A stretch of DNA of 64,000 bases. Origin: Dyadobacter sp. LHD-138 (GTDB lineage: Bacteria; Bacteroidota; Bacteroidia; Cytophagales; Spirosomataceae). The notes beneath the pieces were generated by a model. The model was not told where the DNA came from. It saw only the letters and a list, made by a program, of their open reading frames with translations, and did no database searches. Below, piece after piece: positions 9,481 to 19,500 of this stretch (position 1 is its first letter; each line of letters begins with the position of its first letter). Position numbers and translations under genes: made by a program. The DNA is taken from NCBI RefSeq assembly GCF_030929615.1, contig NZ_JAVFVU010000021.1:112822-176821 (forward strand), given 5' to 3'.

Positions 9481-11064
9481 TTAATTCCAGTCGTTCACAA
9501 TATCCTTAGCTACGGTCGGGTTTGTATTTTTCTCTGTTAACGGAATAGGGAAAAGCACGTGTTTGTCCTGAAAAAATAACTGCGTTCCTGCTGGATACTT
9601 GATTTTTTTCTCTGCATTGAGCGTATTTTTAGCAATACCCCACCGTACGAGATCAAAAAAGCGAACCTGCTCGCCTACCAATTCCAGTTGTCTTTCAAGC
9701 ATCAGTTTTTTGAATGCCTCCTCTTTACTGCCCAGCACTGTGTAAACGAAGGCACCGGATCGGCTTCTTACTTTGTTGATCAACGGCAGCGCGTCACCTG
9801 TTTTCCCGAGATTGATGTAGGATTCTGCCAGCATCAAAAGTACGTCTGCGTAACGGATGATCTGCGAGTTGATATCGGACTGTGGCAGCTCCGCTTTTTC
9901 CTTGTATTCATATGGCTGGTATTTTCTCCAACGGTAACCGTTTCCGTTTTCTGCAAACGGATAAGTTTTAACGCCTCCCGTGCAGTTATCGCAAAAGGTG
10001 ACATCTCCTCCACTGGCAGCGTCTCCGTAAAAAGTGTTTTTTGCACGCGGGTCTACAAAAGTGGCACCCGCTTCATCGGTGTAGGTAAAAGCTTTCACAG
10101 ACGCGTCTGATATGAAAACATTTCGCCAATCGTTCCAGCCATACTCCATCGCACGGCCGGTCAGCGTGTTTTTACCGCTTCCCGATCCTTCCTGCGAGCC
10201 AAACATATAATAAGGACTCCCTTCTCCCCAACCGCCCCAGGCTTTATGCGGAACGTCAAAGACGGTTTCGGCATTTTTCACCGGCGACTTGGTAAAAAGC
10301 TCATCGAGGTTTTTAACAAGATCGTATGTAAACGGCGCCTTGGTTAACAGTTCAAACTGAGCCGCGGCTTCCGCGTATTTCTTTTGGTATAAATAGGATT
10401 TACCAAGCAATGCAATCGCTGCGCCTTTGGTGGCGCGTCCAAGATCTGTCGCGCTGTTGGCGTAAATAACCGGCAGGCCATCCGCTGCGTTTTTCAAATC
10501 TGATTCGATCTGTTTCCAAACCTCCTCCACAGAAGATCTGCTCAGGTAAAACTCACTTGTCCCTTCATAATCCTTACGAATCGGGACTCTTCCCCAAAGC
10601 GTCACCAATAAAAACTCCGCATAAGCCTTCAAAAAATAGGCTTCAGAGACATATTGTTGAAGCCTGGTCTTCTCTGCATCCGACACGGGTGTGACTTTCG
10701 CGGCTTTGGAAATGACCAGATTGGCTCGCAAAGTCATTTTATAAGTGGTTGACCAAAGATCGTTAATCTGTGCGTGATTGGAGGCGTAACTATAATCATG
10801 GAGCTGCAACACATCGCCCAGCAGCGGCGCATCTGCTTCCGCTTCATTGCCGGTCAGGTCCATCAGGTAATAAAAATCCCGCGAATAAAGTCCCTTGTAA
10901 AGCAACAGGCCATAAGTCGCCGTGACCGCTTCACCGATCGTCGGCACCGTTGTAAAATAGGTATCATCGTTATAGCTGGTCTGATTTTGAACATTGTCCA
11001 GGGAATTATCACAGCCGGTTGCCAGAAAACCCAGCGTTGCCAGAAAGAGTATATGCTTTTTCAT
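9481..11064 (-). CDS. susD: SusD/RagB-family glycan-binding lipoprotein
   Basis: A 527-residue protein of normal SusD length. The lipoprotein signal has lipobox ATGC (lipid Cys18). It contains the family's helical TPR-like body (EAYFLKAYAEFLLVTLWGRVP), the segment EVWKQIESDLKNAADGLP, and the C-terminal RYADVLLMLAESYINLGK followed by INKVRSRSG, all typical of SusD. It would sit on the outer surface and hand oligosaccharides to the SusC channel encoded 25 bases upstream. The ligand cannot be read from the sequence. It is the last gene of the sigma / FecR / SusC / SusD operon. Confidence 0.95.
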   Translation of the reverse strand: MKKHILFLATLGFLATGCDNSLDNVQNQTSYNDDTYFTTVPTIGEAVTATYGLLLYKGLYSRDFYYLMDLTGNEAEADAPLLGDVLQLHDYSYASNHAQINDLWSTTYKMTLRANLVISKAAKVTPVSDAEKTRLQQYVSEAYFLKAYAEFLLVTLWGRVPIRKDYEGTSEFYLSRSSVEEVWKQIESDLKNAADGLPVIYANSATDLGRATKGAAIALLGKSYLYQKKYAEAAAQFELLTKAPFTYDLVKNLDELFTKSPVKNAETVFDVPHKAWGGWGEGSPYYMFGSQEGSGSGKNTLTGRAMEYGWNDWRNVFISDASVKAFTYTDEAGATFVDPRAKNTFYGDAASGGDVTFCDNCTGGVKTYPFAENGNGYRWRKYQPYEYKEKAELPQSDINSQIIRYADVLLMLAESYINLGKTGDALPLINKVRSRSGAFVYTVLGSKEEAFKKLMLERQLELVGEQVRFFDLVRWGIAKNTLNAEKKIKYPAGTQLFFQDKHVLFPIPLTEKNTNPTVAKDIVNDWN

Positions 11065-11089
11065 GATGACAAAGAATTAATTGTAAGAT

Positions 11090-14000
11090 TTAAAAACCAA
11101 CCTGAAGCCCTACCATGAAAGTACGCGGCTGAGGATACTGCCCCATATCAACCCCTCTTGTAAAAATAAACGACTTGGCATCACTGCTGGCAGCACTTAC
11201 CTCCGGATCATATCCTTTGTAGTTGGTCACAGTCAGTAAATTCATGGCCGTTACATAAAGGCGGAAGCTTGAAAATGTCTCTCCTGCCACGCTGTTCAAT
11301 GCCGCTTTCGGAATGGAATAACCAACCGTCAGATTTCTCAGGCGCATAAAAGATCCGTTTTCCAGAAACCTGTCAGAAGCCCGTAGGTTTGATGGTGTGT
11401 TCTGGCCTGATCGTGGCATATCTGTAACATCACTGTCATTTTTCCAGGCGGACAACACCGCTGTGGAGGAGTTAAACGGACGGGTCGTGCCCTCTGTCCA
11501 GTAACGCATCGCATTATAAACTTTAACATTCCCGATACCGGCCAATCCCATAGAAAGATCAAATGCCTTGTAGGAAATATTGACAGAACCACCATAAGTC
11601 CATTTCGGAATGGCTGAACCCAGAAACTTCTGGTCTGCGTCCGTGATCTGGCCATCTCCATTATTGTCTTTATACACAATATCACCCGCTTTTAACCCTT
11701 CCTGATAACTCTTGAATCCTTTGCCCACTGCAAGTTCGTTGTACGTTGCTACCTCCGCGGCACTGGAAACCACATGATCCACTTCAAAGCCGTAGAAGGA
11801 ACCAATGGCAGCGCCGACATCAGTTTTGGTAATATTGATTCCCCCATTCGTCGTTCCACTTACAATCGGGCCGCCATTGCCGAGCGATACCACATTATTT
11901 TTATTAAAACCTGCATTAGCCGAAATGCTGTAATTGAAACCGCCTGCTTGCCCGTTAAAAGAAATCGCGGATTCAAAGCCTTTATTAACGGCATTGGCAG
12001 CATTTTGCACCATACTTGCATCCGAATAAATATCACCGAGCCCCGTCGACACCGGAAGTTTAACATCAAGCAAAAGATCCTTACTGTTGCGTTTGTAATA
12101 GTCAAAACTGATCTGGATTCTGTTTCTCAATAATCCGAAATCAAGCCCAAAGTCGGTCTGTGTTGTTTCCTCCCATTTCAGGAACGGGTTGGGAACCCGG
12201 GTAATCGTCGCGCCCTGCAAAAAGGCTTTGTTGTCTCCGAATGAATACACAATATTGTTATTGCCATATCCACGATAAACAGTCGGATCGGTAAGGAAAA
12301 GTCCGATGCTTGCATTCCCCGTTACACCCCAGCTTCCGCGGATTTTCAGGTCCGAAATAAACGATACATTTTTCATAAAAGGCTCATTAGCCAGCTTCCA
12401 TGCTACCCCAACCGAAGGGAAATTTCCTTTACGGTAAGCCTTCCCGAAGGCAGGATTAATATCCTGACGCAGCGATGCATTCACCAGATACTTGTCCTGA
12501 AAAGCATAGGTAACCCTGCCAAAATAAGAACGTGAAGCATAAATTCCAGAGCTGGCGCCTGTAATGCTGTTGCTTTTGGATACACCGATCTGTTTGATAA
12601 GATCATTTGTAAAACCGGCTCCTGTTAAATTGACACCGCGGCTTCTGTTACCCTCATTGAAGGTATTTCCCACCATCAGACTAAAATCATGACGACCCAG
12701 CGTTTTATTGTATGACAGGATATTCTCAACGATCGGTGAGACTGAGAAACCATAACTTTCGTCAATTTTCCTGTCAATTTTCGTGTTACCATTCAGATAC
12801 TCCCCTGTGTAATTATAGCTGTTGCTGCTCGAAAGACCGATGTTAGCCTGCGTCCTGAATTTCAACCCATTGATAATTTCCAGCTCCCCCCAAAGCTGAA
12901 ACAGATTAGAGATCCCTCTGGACAACCGCTCTGTCAGGTAAATACCCGGAAGCGGGTTAAGCGCATCGTTTTGATCGATAATCGTGGTCACTTTGCTGTA
13001 TCCACCCAGGTTGGTCGGATCCATTGTCGGCGCATAAGGAGGCATCCGTAGCGCTTCCACAAAACTTGGCGCATTACCGGTCGTCCGGTTATACTTAAAA
13101 TTGATCGTCTGCCCCAAACGGATACGCTTTCCGATTTGTTCTTCCAGCTGCGTGCGCAGGTTGATCCGCTGATAACCATAATTTCTCATGATACCTTCCT
13201 GATTGGCATAGCCTGCTGAAAAGTTGTACGTCGCTTTCTCGCTTCCGCCCGTCACGTTCACATGGTGTTCCGTTATTTTGGCCGTTCTGAAAATCTCCTT
13301 TTGCCAGTCCGTGCGCGTTTCCTGCACATACGGTGTATTTAGCTTTTCGGGCACCTTGTTACCCTGGGCATTATCAATATCCTTGACCAGCTGCACATAT
13401 TGACTGGCATTAAGCATATCCAGCTTTTTCCATGGCCGGGCCAACCCAACATAGCCATTGTAGGTGACCTTCGGCGTCCCTGCTTTGCCTTTTTTGGTGG
13501 TGATCAAAACAACGCCATTCGCCGCTGATGACCCATAGATAGCGACCGAAGCCGCATCCTTCAATACTGTAATATCCTGTATATCATAGGGACTCACTGA
13601 ATTAATATCACCGCCCTGAATCCCGTCAATGACATAAAGAGGGTCAGAATTGGTCAGAGAACCGATACCTCGGATGACAATTTTGGCATTAGCACCGGGC
13701 AATCCACTGGAATTAATAACCTGCACCCCTGCAATTTTACCCTGCAAAAGCTGCTGGGCAGAAGTTGCCGCCACGTCACCAAACTCCTTGCGACCGACTA
13801 CCGATACTGCTCCTGTCAGATCCTTTTTCTTTGCTGTTCCGTAACCAATCACCACCACCTCTTCCAGCGTCTTATCATCAACCAAAAGCGTAATATCAAT
13901 CACCGAGCGGTTGGCAACAAACTCCTCCCGGGGAAGATAACCTACAAATGAAAAAATAAGAACGGCATCCGGTGATCCTGTCAAAATCTCAAATTTGCCG

Positions 14001-14575
14001 GCAGCATCCGTAATAACCCCACGCTGCGAACCCTTTAACACCACGCTCACACCCGGCAAAGACTCCCCCTTTTGATCGGTAACTTTTCCCCTGATAATGG
14101 TCTCGTCCGGGCGTACGATACGGTTTATAGATGTTGCCGTTTCTTTAATTGATTCAAAAGAGGAGGTCGTCATCGCGGTTTCCTGTTTCAGCACGGCCAT
14201 TGCAGCCTCAACCGCTCTTTTTTCGTTTCTGGGGATAATTACGTACGCTTCTTTTCCTGCTTTTTTAAACCGCAGGTTGTAGGGTTTTAAAATATCAGCA
14301 AGCTTTTTTTCCAGGTTGGCGTTGGCAGGAAGTTCCTGATCCCGCACCATGATATTGATGATGTTTTTTTCCTCATACAAAATACTTACCTGATATTGTT
14401 TACCCAAATCAGCCAGAAAATCCTTTAAACTTTTTGCATTGATTCGTGTCCCGAGTTGTTGCGAATGAGAAACTTCAACCGGCCTTGCAAAGGAAACAAG
14501 CTGGGCCATGCTAAGCTGCTGAACCGATAACATGCTTAGCACAATGCCGGTTTTTTGTAAAAATCTTTTCGTCAT
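11090..14575 (-). CDS. susC: SusC/RagA-family TonB-dependent outer membrane transporter with STN domain
   Basis: A 1161-residue protein. Signal peptide residues 1-24; STN (secretin/TonB short N-terminal) signalling domain about 48-115; carboxypeptidase-regulatory-like repeat about 160-245; TonB plug about 250-360 (VVIGYGTAKKKDLTGAVSVV, YVIDGIQGG); then a 22-strand barrel ending in a C-terminal aromatic-rich strand (FMVGLQVGF). The STN domain marks it as a transducing receptor that signals to the FecR anti-sigma factor encoded just upstream. Its start overlaps the fecR stop in an ATGA, so the two are translationally coupled. It imports oligosaccharide captured by the SusD partner. Confidence 0.95.
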   Translation of the reverse strand: MTKRFLQKTGIVLSMLSVQQLSMAQLVSFARPVEVSHSQQLGTRINAKSLKDFLADLGKQYQVSILYEEKNIINIMVRDQELPANANLEKKLADILKPYNLRFKKAGKEAYVIIPRNEKRAVEAAMAVLKQETAMTTSSFESIKETATSINRIVRPDETIIRGKVTDQKGESLPGVSVVLKGSQRGVITDAAGKFEILTGSPDAVLIFSFVGYLPREEFVANRSVIDITLLVDDKTLEEVVVIGYGTAKKKDLTGAVSVVGRKEFGDVAATSAQQLLQGKIAGVQVINSSGLPGANAKIVIRGIGSLTNSDPLYVIDGIQGGDINSVSPYDIQDITVLKDAASVAIYGSSAANGVVLITTKKGKAGTPKVTYNGYVGLARPWKKLDMLNASQYVQLVKDIDNAQGNKVPEKLNTPYVQETRTDWQKEIFRTAKITEHHVNVTGGSEKATYNFSAGYANQEGIMRNYGYQRINLRTQLEEQIGKRIRLGQTINFKYNRTTGNAPSFVEALRMPPYAPTMDPTNLGGYSKVTTIIDQNDALNPLPGIYLTERLSRGISNLFQLWGELEIINGLKFRTQANIGLSSSNSYNYTGEYLNGNTKIDRKIDESYGFSVSPIVENILSYNKTLGRHDFSLMVGNTFNEGNRSRGVNLTGAGFTNDLIKQIGVSKSNSITGASSGIYASRSYFGRVTYAFQDKYLVNASLRQDINPAFGKAYRKGNFPSVGVAWKLANEPFMKNVSFISDLKIRGSWGVTGNASIGLFLTDPTVYRGYGNNNIVYSFGDNKAFLQGATITRVPNPFLKWEETTQTDFGLDFGLLRNRIQISFDYYKRNSKDLLLDVKLPVSTGLGDIYSDASMVQNAANAVNKGFESAISFNGQAGGFNYSISANAGFNKNNVVSLGNGGPIVSGTTNGGINITKTDVGAAIGSFYGFEVDHVVSSAAEVATYNELAVGKGFKSYQEGLKAGDIVYKDNNGDGQITDADQKFLGSAIPKWTYGGSVNISYKAFDLSMGLAGIGNVKVYNAMRYWTEGTTRPFNSSTAVLSAWKNDSDVTDMPRSGQNTPSNLRASDRFLENGSFMRLRNLTVGYSIPKAALNSVAGETFSSFRLYVTAMNLLTVTNYKGYDPEVSAASSDAKSFIFTRGVDMGQYPQPRTFMVGLQVGF

Positions 14576-15576
14576 GGATTAAGATGGTTATCTGATTTTC
14601 TTAATTCGATATATTCTTCATGTTTTACCACTTCCAGATGAAGCAGCTCCGATAGTATTTCTAAAAGATCGTCCGCTTGCCGGGCCTTGTAGACACCACC
14701 GATGCGATGACGCGCCAAAACGGGATCGGATATACGTACATTCACTTTAAAACGGTCATTCATTTGCTGGACAACCTCCGAAAGCAGTGTATTATCAAAG
14801 TAAAACATTTCTCTTTTGAAGGCTGTAAACTGCTCGGCTGCCACAGAAGGTGTTACAGAAAACTGGCCATTGCGCCCGGCTACAAATAAATTTCCGGGTT
14901 TCATATAAAGCTGTTTTCCGCGCGGCAAGCTTAATTTCACCTTCCCTTTTGTCAAAAACACTTTCGTGCCGCGCTCACGGGAAAAAGCAACAAACTCGGT
15001 ACCAAGCACTTCAATGGAATAGTCATTGTCCATGGCTACCACAAAACGGCTATTTTCTTCTGTGTGAATTACTTTAAATTCAGCCTCACCTTCCAGTATC
15101 ACTTTGCGGGTTCCATCACCGAAACCAAATCGTGGAATCCTTAACACAGAATTGGCATTCAGCACCACCCGCGTTCCGTCCGAAAGCTGATAGGAAGCGA
15201 CTTGTCCGTTAGCCGAAGAAAGTGATTGATAAAGCAGCTGCTTTTGAAAAACAAACCCGCAGGCAAGTACAAGGCAGGCCGCAACGGCGCCCCACAACGA
15301 TGCTCTGAGATACAACGGACGAGTCTTTATCTCTGTATTAACCAGTGATTGAGAGATCGTTTCCTCACTATTCATTAAAGCCTGATACCGGGTAAAAGCG
15401 TTGTCAACAGCCGGTGTAAATTGCGGATGATGACTCTCCCATTCGTTCAGGCAATGATAATAAAACTCCTCGTTTTCAGGTTCAGCCAGCCAGTCTTCGA
15501 CAAGCTTTCGCTGCATGGATGTTGTCCTTCCGTCGAAAAATTCAAACAGAAGATCTTTTGATAGCGGTTCTTTCAT
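14572..15576 (-). CDS. FecR-family anti-sigma factor
   Basis: A 334-residue inner membrane protein. The N-terminal cytoplasmic part (about 1-85) carries the sigma-binding region with WLAEPENEEFY and WESHHP. One membrane helix lies near 93-112 (LRASLWGAVAACLVLACGFV). The periplasmic FecR domain is about 118-220 (YQLSDGTRVVLNANSVLRIP) and a C-terminal DUF4974-type STN-interacting domain about 255-325. It would hold the sigma factor encoded upstream until SusC engages substrate. Its stop overlaps the SusC start by 4 bases. Confidence 0.93.
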   Translation of the reverse strand: MKEPLSKDLLFEFFDGRTTSMQRKLVEDWLAEPENEEFYYHCLNEWESHHPQFTPAVDNAFTRYQALMNSEETISQSLVNTEIKTRPLYLRASLWGAVAACLVLACGFVFQKQLLYQSLSSANGQVASYQLSDGTRVVLNANSVLRIPRFGFGDGTRKVILEGEAEFKVIHTEENSRFVVAMDNDYSIEVLGTEFVAFSRERGTKVFLTKGKVKLSLPRGKQLYMKPGNLFVAGRNGQFSVTPSVAAEQFTAFKREMFYFDNTLLSEVVQQMNDRFKVNVRISDPVLARHRIGGVYKARQADDLLEILSELLHLEVVKHEEYIELRKSDNHLNP

Positions 15577-15702
15577 CTGTATATTTTTTAATAATTTATA
15601 AGTCTGGTCGCAGTTTTAAACGGATTTAAATGTGTTCGCCTCGGTCATTTTGTGCTGATTTGCCATTCAGACAAGTACCCGATAGCTATCCCCATATCCT
15701 GT

Positions 15703-16368
15703 TTATAATTTTGCAGAAAACAAAATCGCCAGACACAAAAACCAGCTATCTTTCAGGTTGTTACGCAGCCTCGCAATGGCACGTGTAATGAGCGCCTCCA
15801 CGGATTTTGGCGTAATTTGAAGTTCCTTCGCAATTTCTTCCAGCGTTTTACCCTCTACCCGTTTCATCAGATAAGCCCGGCGGCATTGCGGCGGCAACTG
15901 CTGGATAATGCGCTCTACCTGCTGGTGCAACTCACTGTATTGCAAGGCCTCATATGGATTGGGCGTGTGCGTAACAACCGAGAAATTTACTGCTTCAAGC
16001 GGCGAAGTCCGATTAAGGTCCCACTTAAGATAATTGTAAGCCCGGTAACGGACCGATTTGAAAAGATAAGCCCGGTAAGAAGTATTAATTTGTTCAAACG
16101 TGCGATTCTGCCAGAAAGCTGCAAAAACCTCGGAAACAATATCTTCCGCCACCTCTGAGGAGTGAACGAAACGGATTGCGTGGTTACACAAATTGGTGTA
16201 ATACCGCTTAAAAAGCAACTCACAGCCCTTCTGCGGATTCTGGCCAAACATTTCCCGGATCAAATATTCGTCATGAAGTATTAGCGGCTCCTGGTGCGCG
16301 GTATTCTCAACGTTTATTTGTGGTCCGGAAGGCTGCTCTGGCGGTTTTTGGGTAAAAATATTTGTCAT
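15703..16368 (-). CDS. ECF-type RNA polymerase sigma factor
   Basis: A 221-residue ECF sigma factor of the Bacteroidota PUL-associated type. Region 2 is about 50-115 (AEDIVSEVFAAFWQNR, then FKSVRYRAYNYLKW). Region 4 is about 150-205, with GKTLEEIAKELQITPKSVE as the promoter-reading helix-turn-helix. It is the first gene of the operon with fecR, susC and susD, 126 bases before fecR. The family model is that released sigma transcribes the SusCD operon and probably the glycan genes nearby. A leader of about 100 nt follows the promoter-like box at 16485-16478. Confidence 0.95.
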   Translation of the reverse strand: MTNIFTQKPPEQPSGPQINVENTAHQEPLILHDEYLIREMFGQNPQKGCELLFKRYYTNLCNHAIRFVHSSEVAEDIVSEVFAAFWQNRTFEQINTSYRAYLFKSVRYRAYNYLKWDLNRTSPLEAVNFSVVTHTPNPYEALQYSELHQQVERIIQQLPPQCRRAYLMKRVEGKTLEEIAKELQITPKSVEALITRAIARLRNNLKDSWFLCLAILFSAKL

Positions 16369-16477
16369 ATCATTGAATTGATCTGGCTACGGATTAACAA
16401 TTTAATCACACAGACAAGGCAGAGCGCCGCATCCCCATGCTGAAATAATATTTTTTTTTCAAAGAATAGTCACAAAA

Positions 16478-16485
16478 CAAATATA
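16478..16485 (-). promoter_or_regulatory. -7 box upstream of the ECF sigma gene
   Basis: On the minus strand this reads TATATTTG, a full match to the Bacteroidota -7 consensus TAnnTTTG, 110 bases before the sigma-factor start. I see no convincing -33 TTG at the usual distance, so support is only moderate. Confidence 0.4.
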
Positions 16486-16537
16486 CTACCAATAAATACT
16501 ATGACGGATACATTTAAATTGACATTCAGGTACATAA

Positions 16538-16571
16538 AAAATATCCCGAACGTTTCCACCCGGGATATTTT
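16538..16571 (-). terminator. Intrinsic terminator of the GH74 gene
   Basis: Perfect 11-base inverted repeat (16538-16548 / 16561-16571) with a 12-base loop. It begins 23 bases after the GH74 stop and is followed on the minus strand by a T-rich run. It isolates the large gene from the sigma operon that follows in the same direction. Confidence 0.8.
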
Positions 16572-16593
16572 CAAGCCAACTGATCGGATAAAC

Positions 16594-19500
16594 CTATGGT
16601 TTTATCAATTTTACCACAACTTGCTGATTCAGTGAAGTAACGTTAATCAGGTAAAGACCGGCACTTTTTCCAAGGGGCAAAACATGCTGCTCGGTATGAG
16701 ATGGGTCTTTTACTATTTTCTCAAACAACTGAACACCTCTCAAATCTGTCACCGTCATTTTTAACGGATACCCCGAAGCACCTCTGATAACCAGATCAGC
16801 ATGTTCCTTGACAACAGGATTGCCAAGCACCGTCACCGTCAGCTTATTATCAGCGACCGTTTCTGACTGAAGACCTATTCTTGCCCCGCTCGCAGCCGGC
16901 TCCTGACCATAAATCAACTGACCTTTGTAGTAAAGCGTGATATGGTTATTTTCAGCCAAAGGTGCGGAAGTTTTGTAAGAATAATCGTTGGACTGATCAA
17001 AAGACGACCAGTCGGCTTTGGTTATACGATACTGAATATTTCCCGTGCTGCTTAACGGATGCAATTTACCCAGTGATGCAGCTGGTTTCAACTCAAAATA
17101 CGAATCTGCGTTGACAAACTGCTGACCTGTAACAAACTGCGCTGCAATGTTGCCTGCCCCCAGCTGAGCAAAATCCAGCCAGTGGTTCAGGCTGGAAGTG
17201 CCATCTGCGGTGAACCAGTAACGAACGCTTAAATCCGCATAATCCACAGGCAGATTGCCTTTGTTGTCTATTTTAAGCCAGGTGCTTATAGAATTCGTTG
17301 TTCCGCTTGTGTTTTTGCTTTCCGAGTATACTTTCACGTCCAGAACGTTAGCCGTGGTGTCAGGCTCAATACCATACCACAGCTTACCATTGCGATACAA
17401 AGTAATATGTTGGTTTTCAGTATAGGCAGCGGCATTGGCGTAAGAATAGTCGTCCTGTTCAGACAGGTTCGCCCAATCCGCGTTGGCAAATCTCGACTGA
17501 ATCGGTCCGGAATTTCCGCCCGCAGCAAGATTTCCTGCCGAGCTGTCAAAACGGTACAGCATATACCCCAGTGCTCCGTTACGTGGTTTTTCAAGTGGCA
17601 CATACTCCATGGTCACCTTGCTATTTCCAATTTGTGCGAAATCAATCCACTTGTTTATCCCGGCAAAATTCTCTGCCGTTAGCCAGTAGCGGATACTTAA
17701 TTCACTGTAAGGCACAGCCGCAGCGCCCTGATTGGCGATATTCAGATAAGGCTTCACATTATTGTTGTCAACCTGACCGTTGTCACCATCCTGATAAAGC
17801 ACTTTCAAGCCAGAAGAAACGGCAAGCGTTTGGCTAACTGCTTCGGCCGGACTGAAACTTTCATTTCCATTTTGTCTTGCAGTAATCACCGCTGTACCCG
17901 GTGCGATCGGACGAACTTTACCGTTTACAATGGTAGCAACAGTAGTATCAGAGCTCGAATAATTTACAGGTAAACCGGATGTAGCCGCTGCATTGGCAAC
18001 AAAATCACTGTCTCCGGCGATTTTTGTAGCCAAAGGATCAAATGAAATCGTTTGCGAAGCCAGTGGAGGTACTGCGATGGTCAGACAGAAATCGTCCAGC
18101 AACAACTTACCGCTCGGACCGGCTTTTGCAGCCCAGATACCGATCGTTGCCGCGTTGGCAGGTGCTAATTTGGTTACCGTAAATTTGGTAAACACGCTTG
18201 ACGTTGGCGATGGGTAAGCCTGGAACTGTGTTGTGCCACTGGTAATTTTGGCTCCCTGCGCATCATAGAAATCGATTCCGATACCTGCCCAATATGGCAT
18301 GATCAACTGCGCGGCATTCGAAGGATTTGGCGTACCTTCTGTTTTGGCCCATACGTCAAACGTAATTTCCGTACCGCCTGTTACCGGAATCGTTTTTCCG
18401 TAATTAATAGCTCCCTGATCGGCCGTAATCGCAGCGCTTTTCAATCCGCTTTGGGCCGATGTACTGATGGTTGCAGCGGCATTATTCGGGTTTCTGATCC
18501 AGTTTACAAAGCTGCTTTCAAAACTATTGTTCGTAAGCACGCCACATGCTCCGGCGCTGATAACTGTTATTGCTGAACCGGATGAAACGCCTCCGGCATC
18601 CTGTGCTGCGGCCCTAACGGTAGCAGTTCCGACAGCAACAGCGGTAACGATTCCGTTACTGCTTACGGTGGCAACAGCCGGATTGGATGAACTCCATACC
18701 ACTGCTTTGTTACTTGCATTCAACGGAGCAACCGTTGCTTTAATGGAAGTTGTATCTCCCACGCCAACCGTCGCGGATGGTTTGCTGAGCGTTACCGTTG
18801 AAATCAATACATTACTCACGGTCACCACACTGTTGGCAGTTTTGCCCCCATCCTGGGTTGTCACGGTGATCGTTGCGGTTCCGGGCGCCACGCCTGTGAT
18901 GGCACCATTCTGATTGACAGTGAGCACTCCTGTATTAGAAGAACTCCACGTGAGCACCTTGTTTGTTGCGTTGGCAGGTTGTACGGTGGCCGAAAGCGTG
19001 ATGGTATTATTTACACCCACTGCTGCGGTAGCATCCACCATCACACCGGTTACCACTGTATTCGAAGCCGTTACCGTTGACGAGGCTGTTTTTTTCCCTT
19101 CATTGGTTGTGGTTGTGATCACAGCACTTCCAGGTGAAACTCCCTTAACCAGCCCGGTAGCATCAACACTAACCACCGCAGAGTTTGAAGAAGTCCAGAC
19201 AACGCGCTGATTCGTCGCGTTGACCGGTAAAATCACAGCCGTTAAGCGTGTTGTATCGGCAACACCGACAGAGGTCGCCGATGGATTTACAGAAACCGAA
19301 GTAAGCGGCGTAAGTCCTACTTCAATGGCGTTAATCGCAGGATAGTTAAAATTGGCGATCGGACGGAATACAATGTTGATTACACCCGTGGCATTCGACC
19401 GGATCTGAAAATCTCTCACGATACCTTTGTACCGACCTCCGGCCGTAGTAAAAATATCGAAGTTTTTCAGTATCGTATCGGCTACCGTAGGACTCGTTAC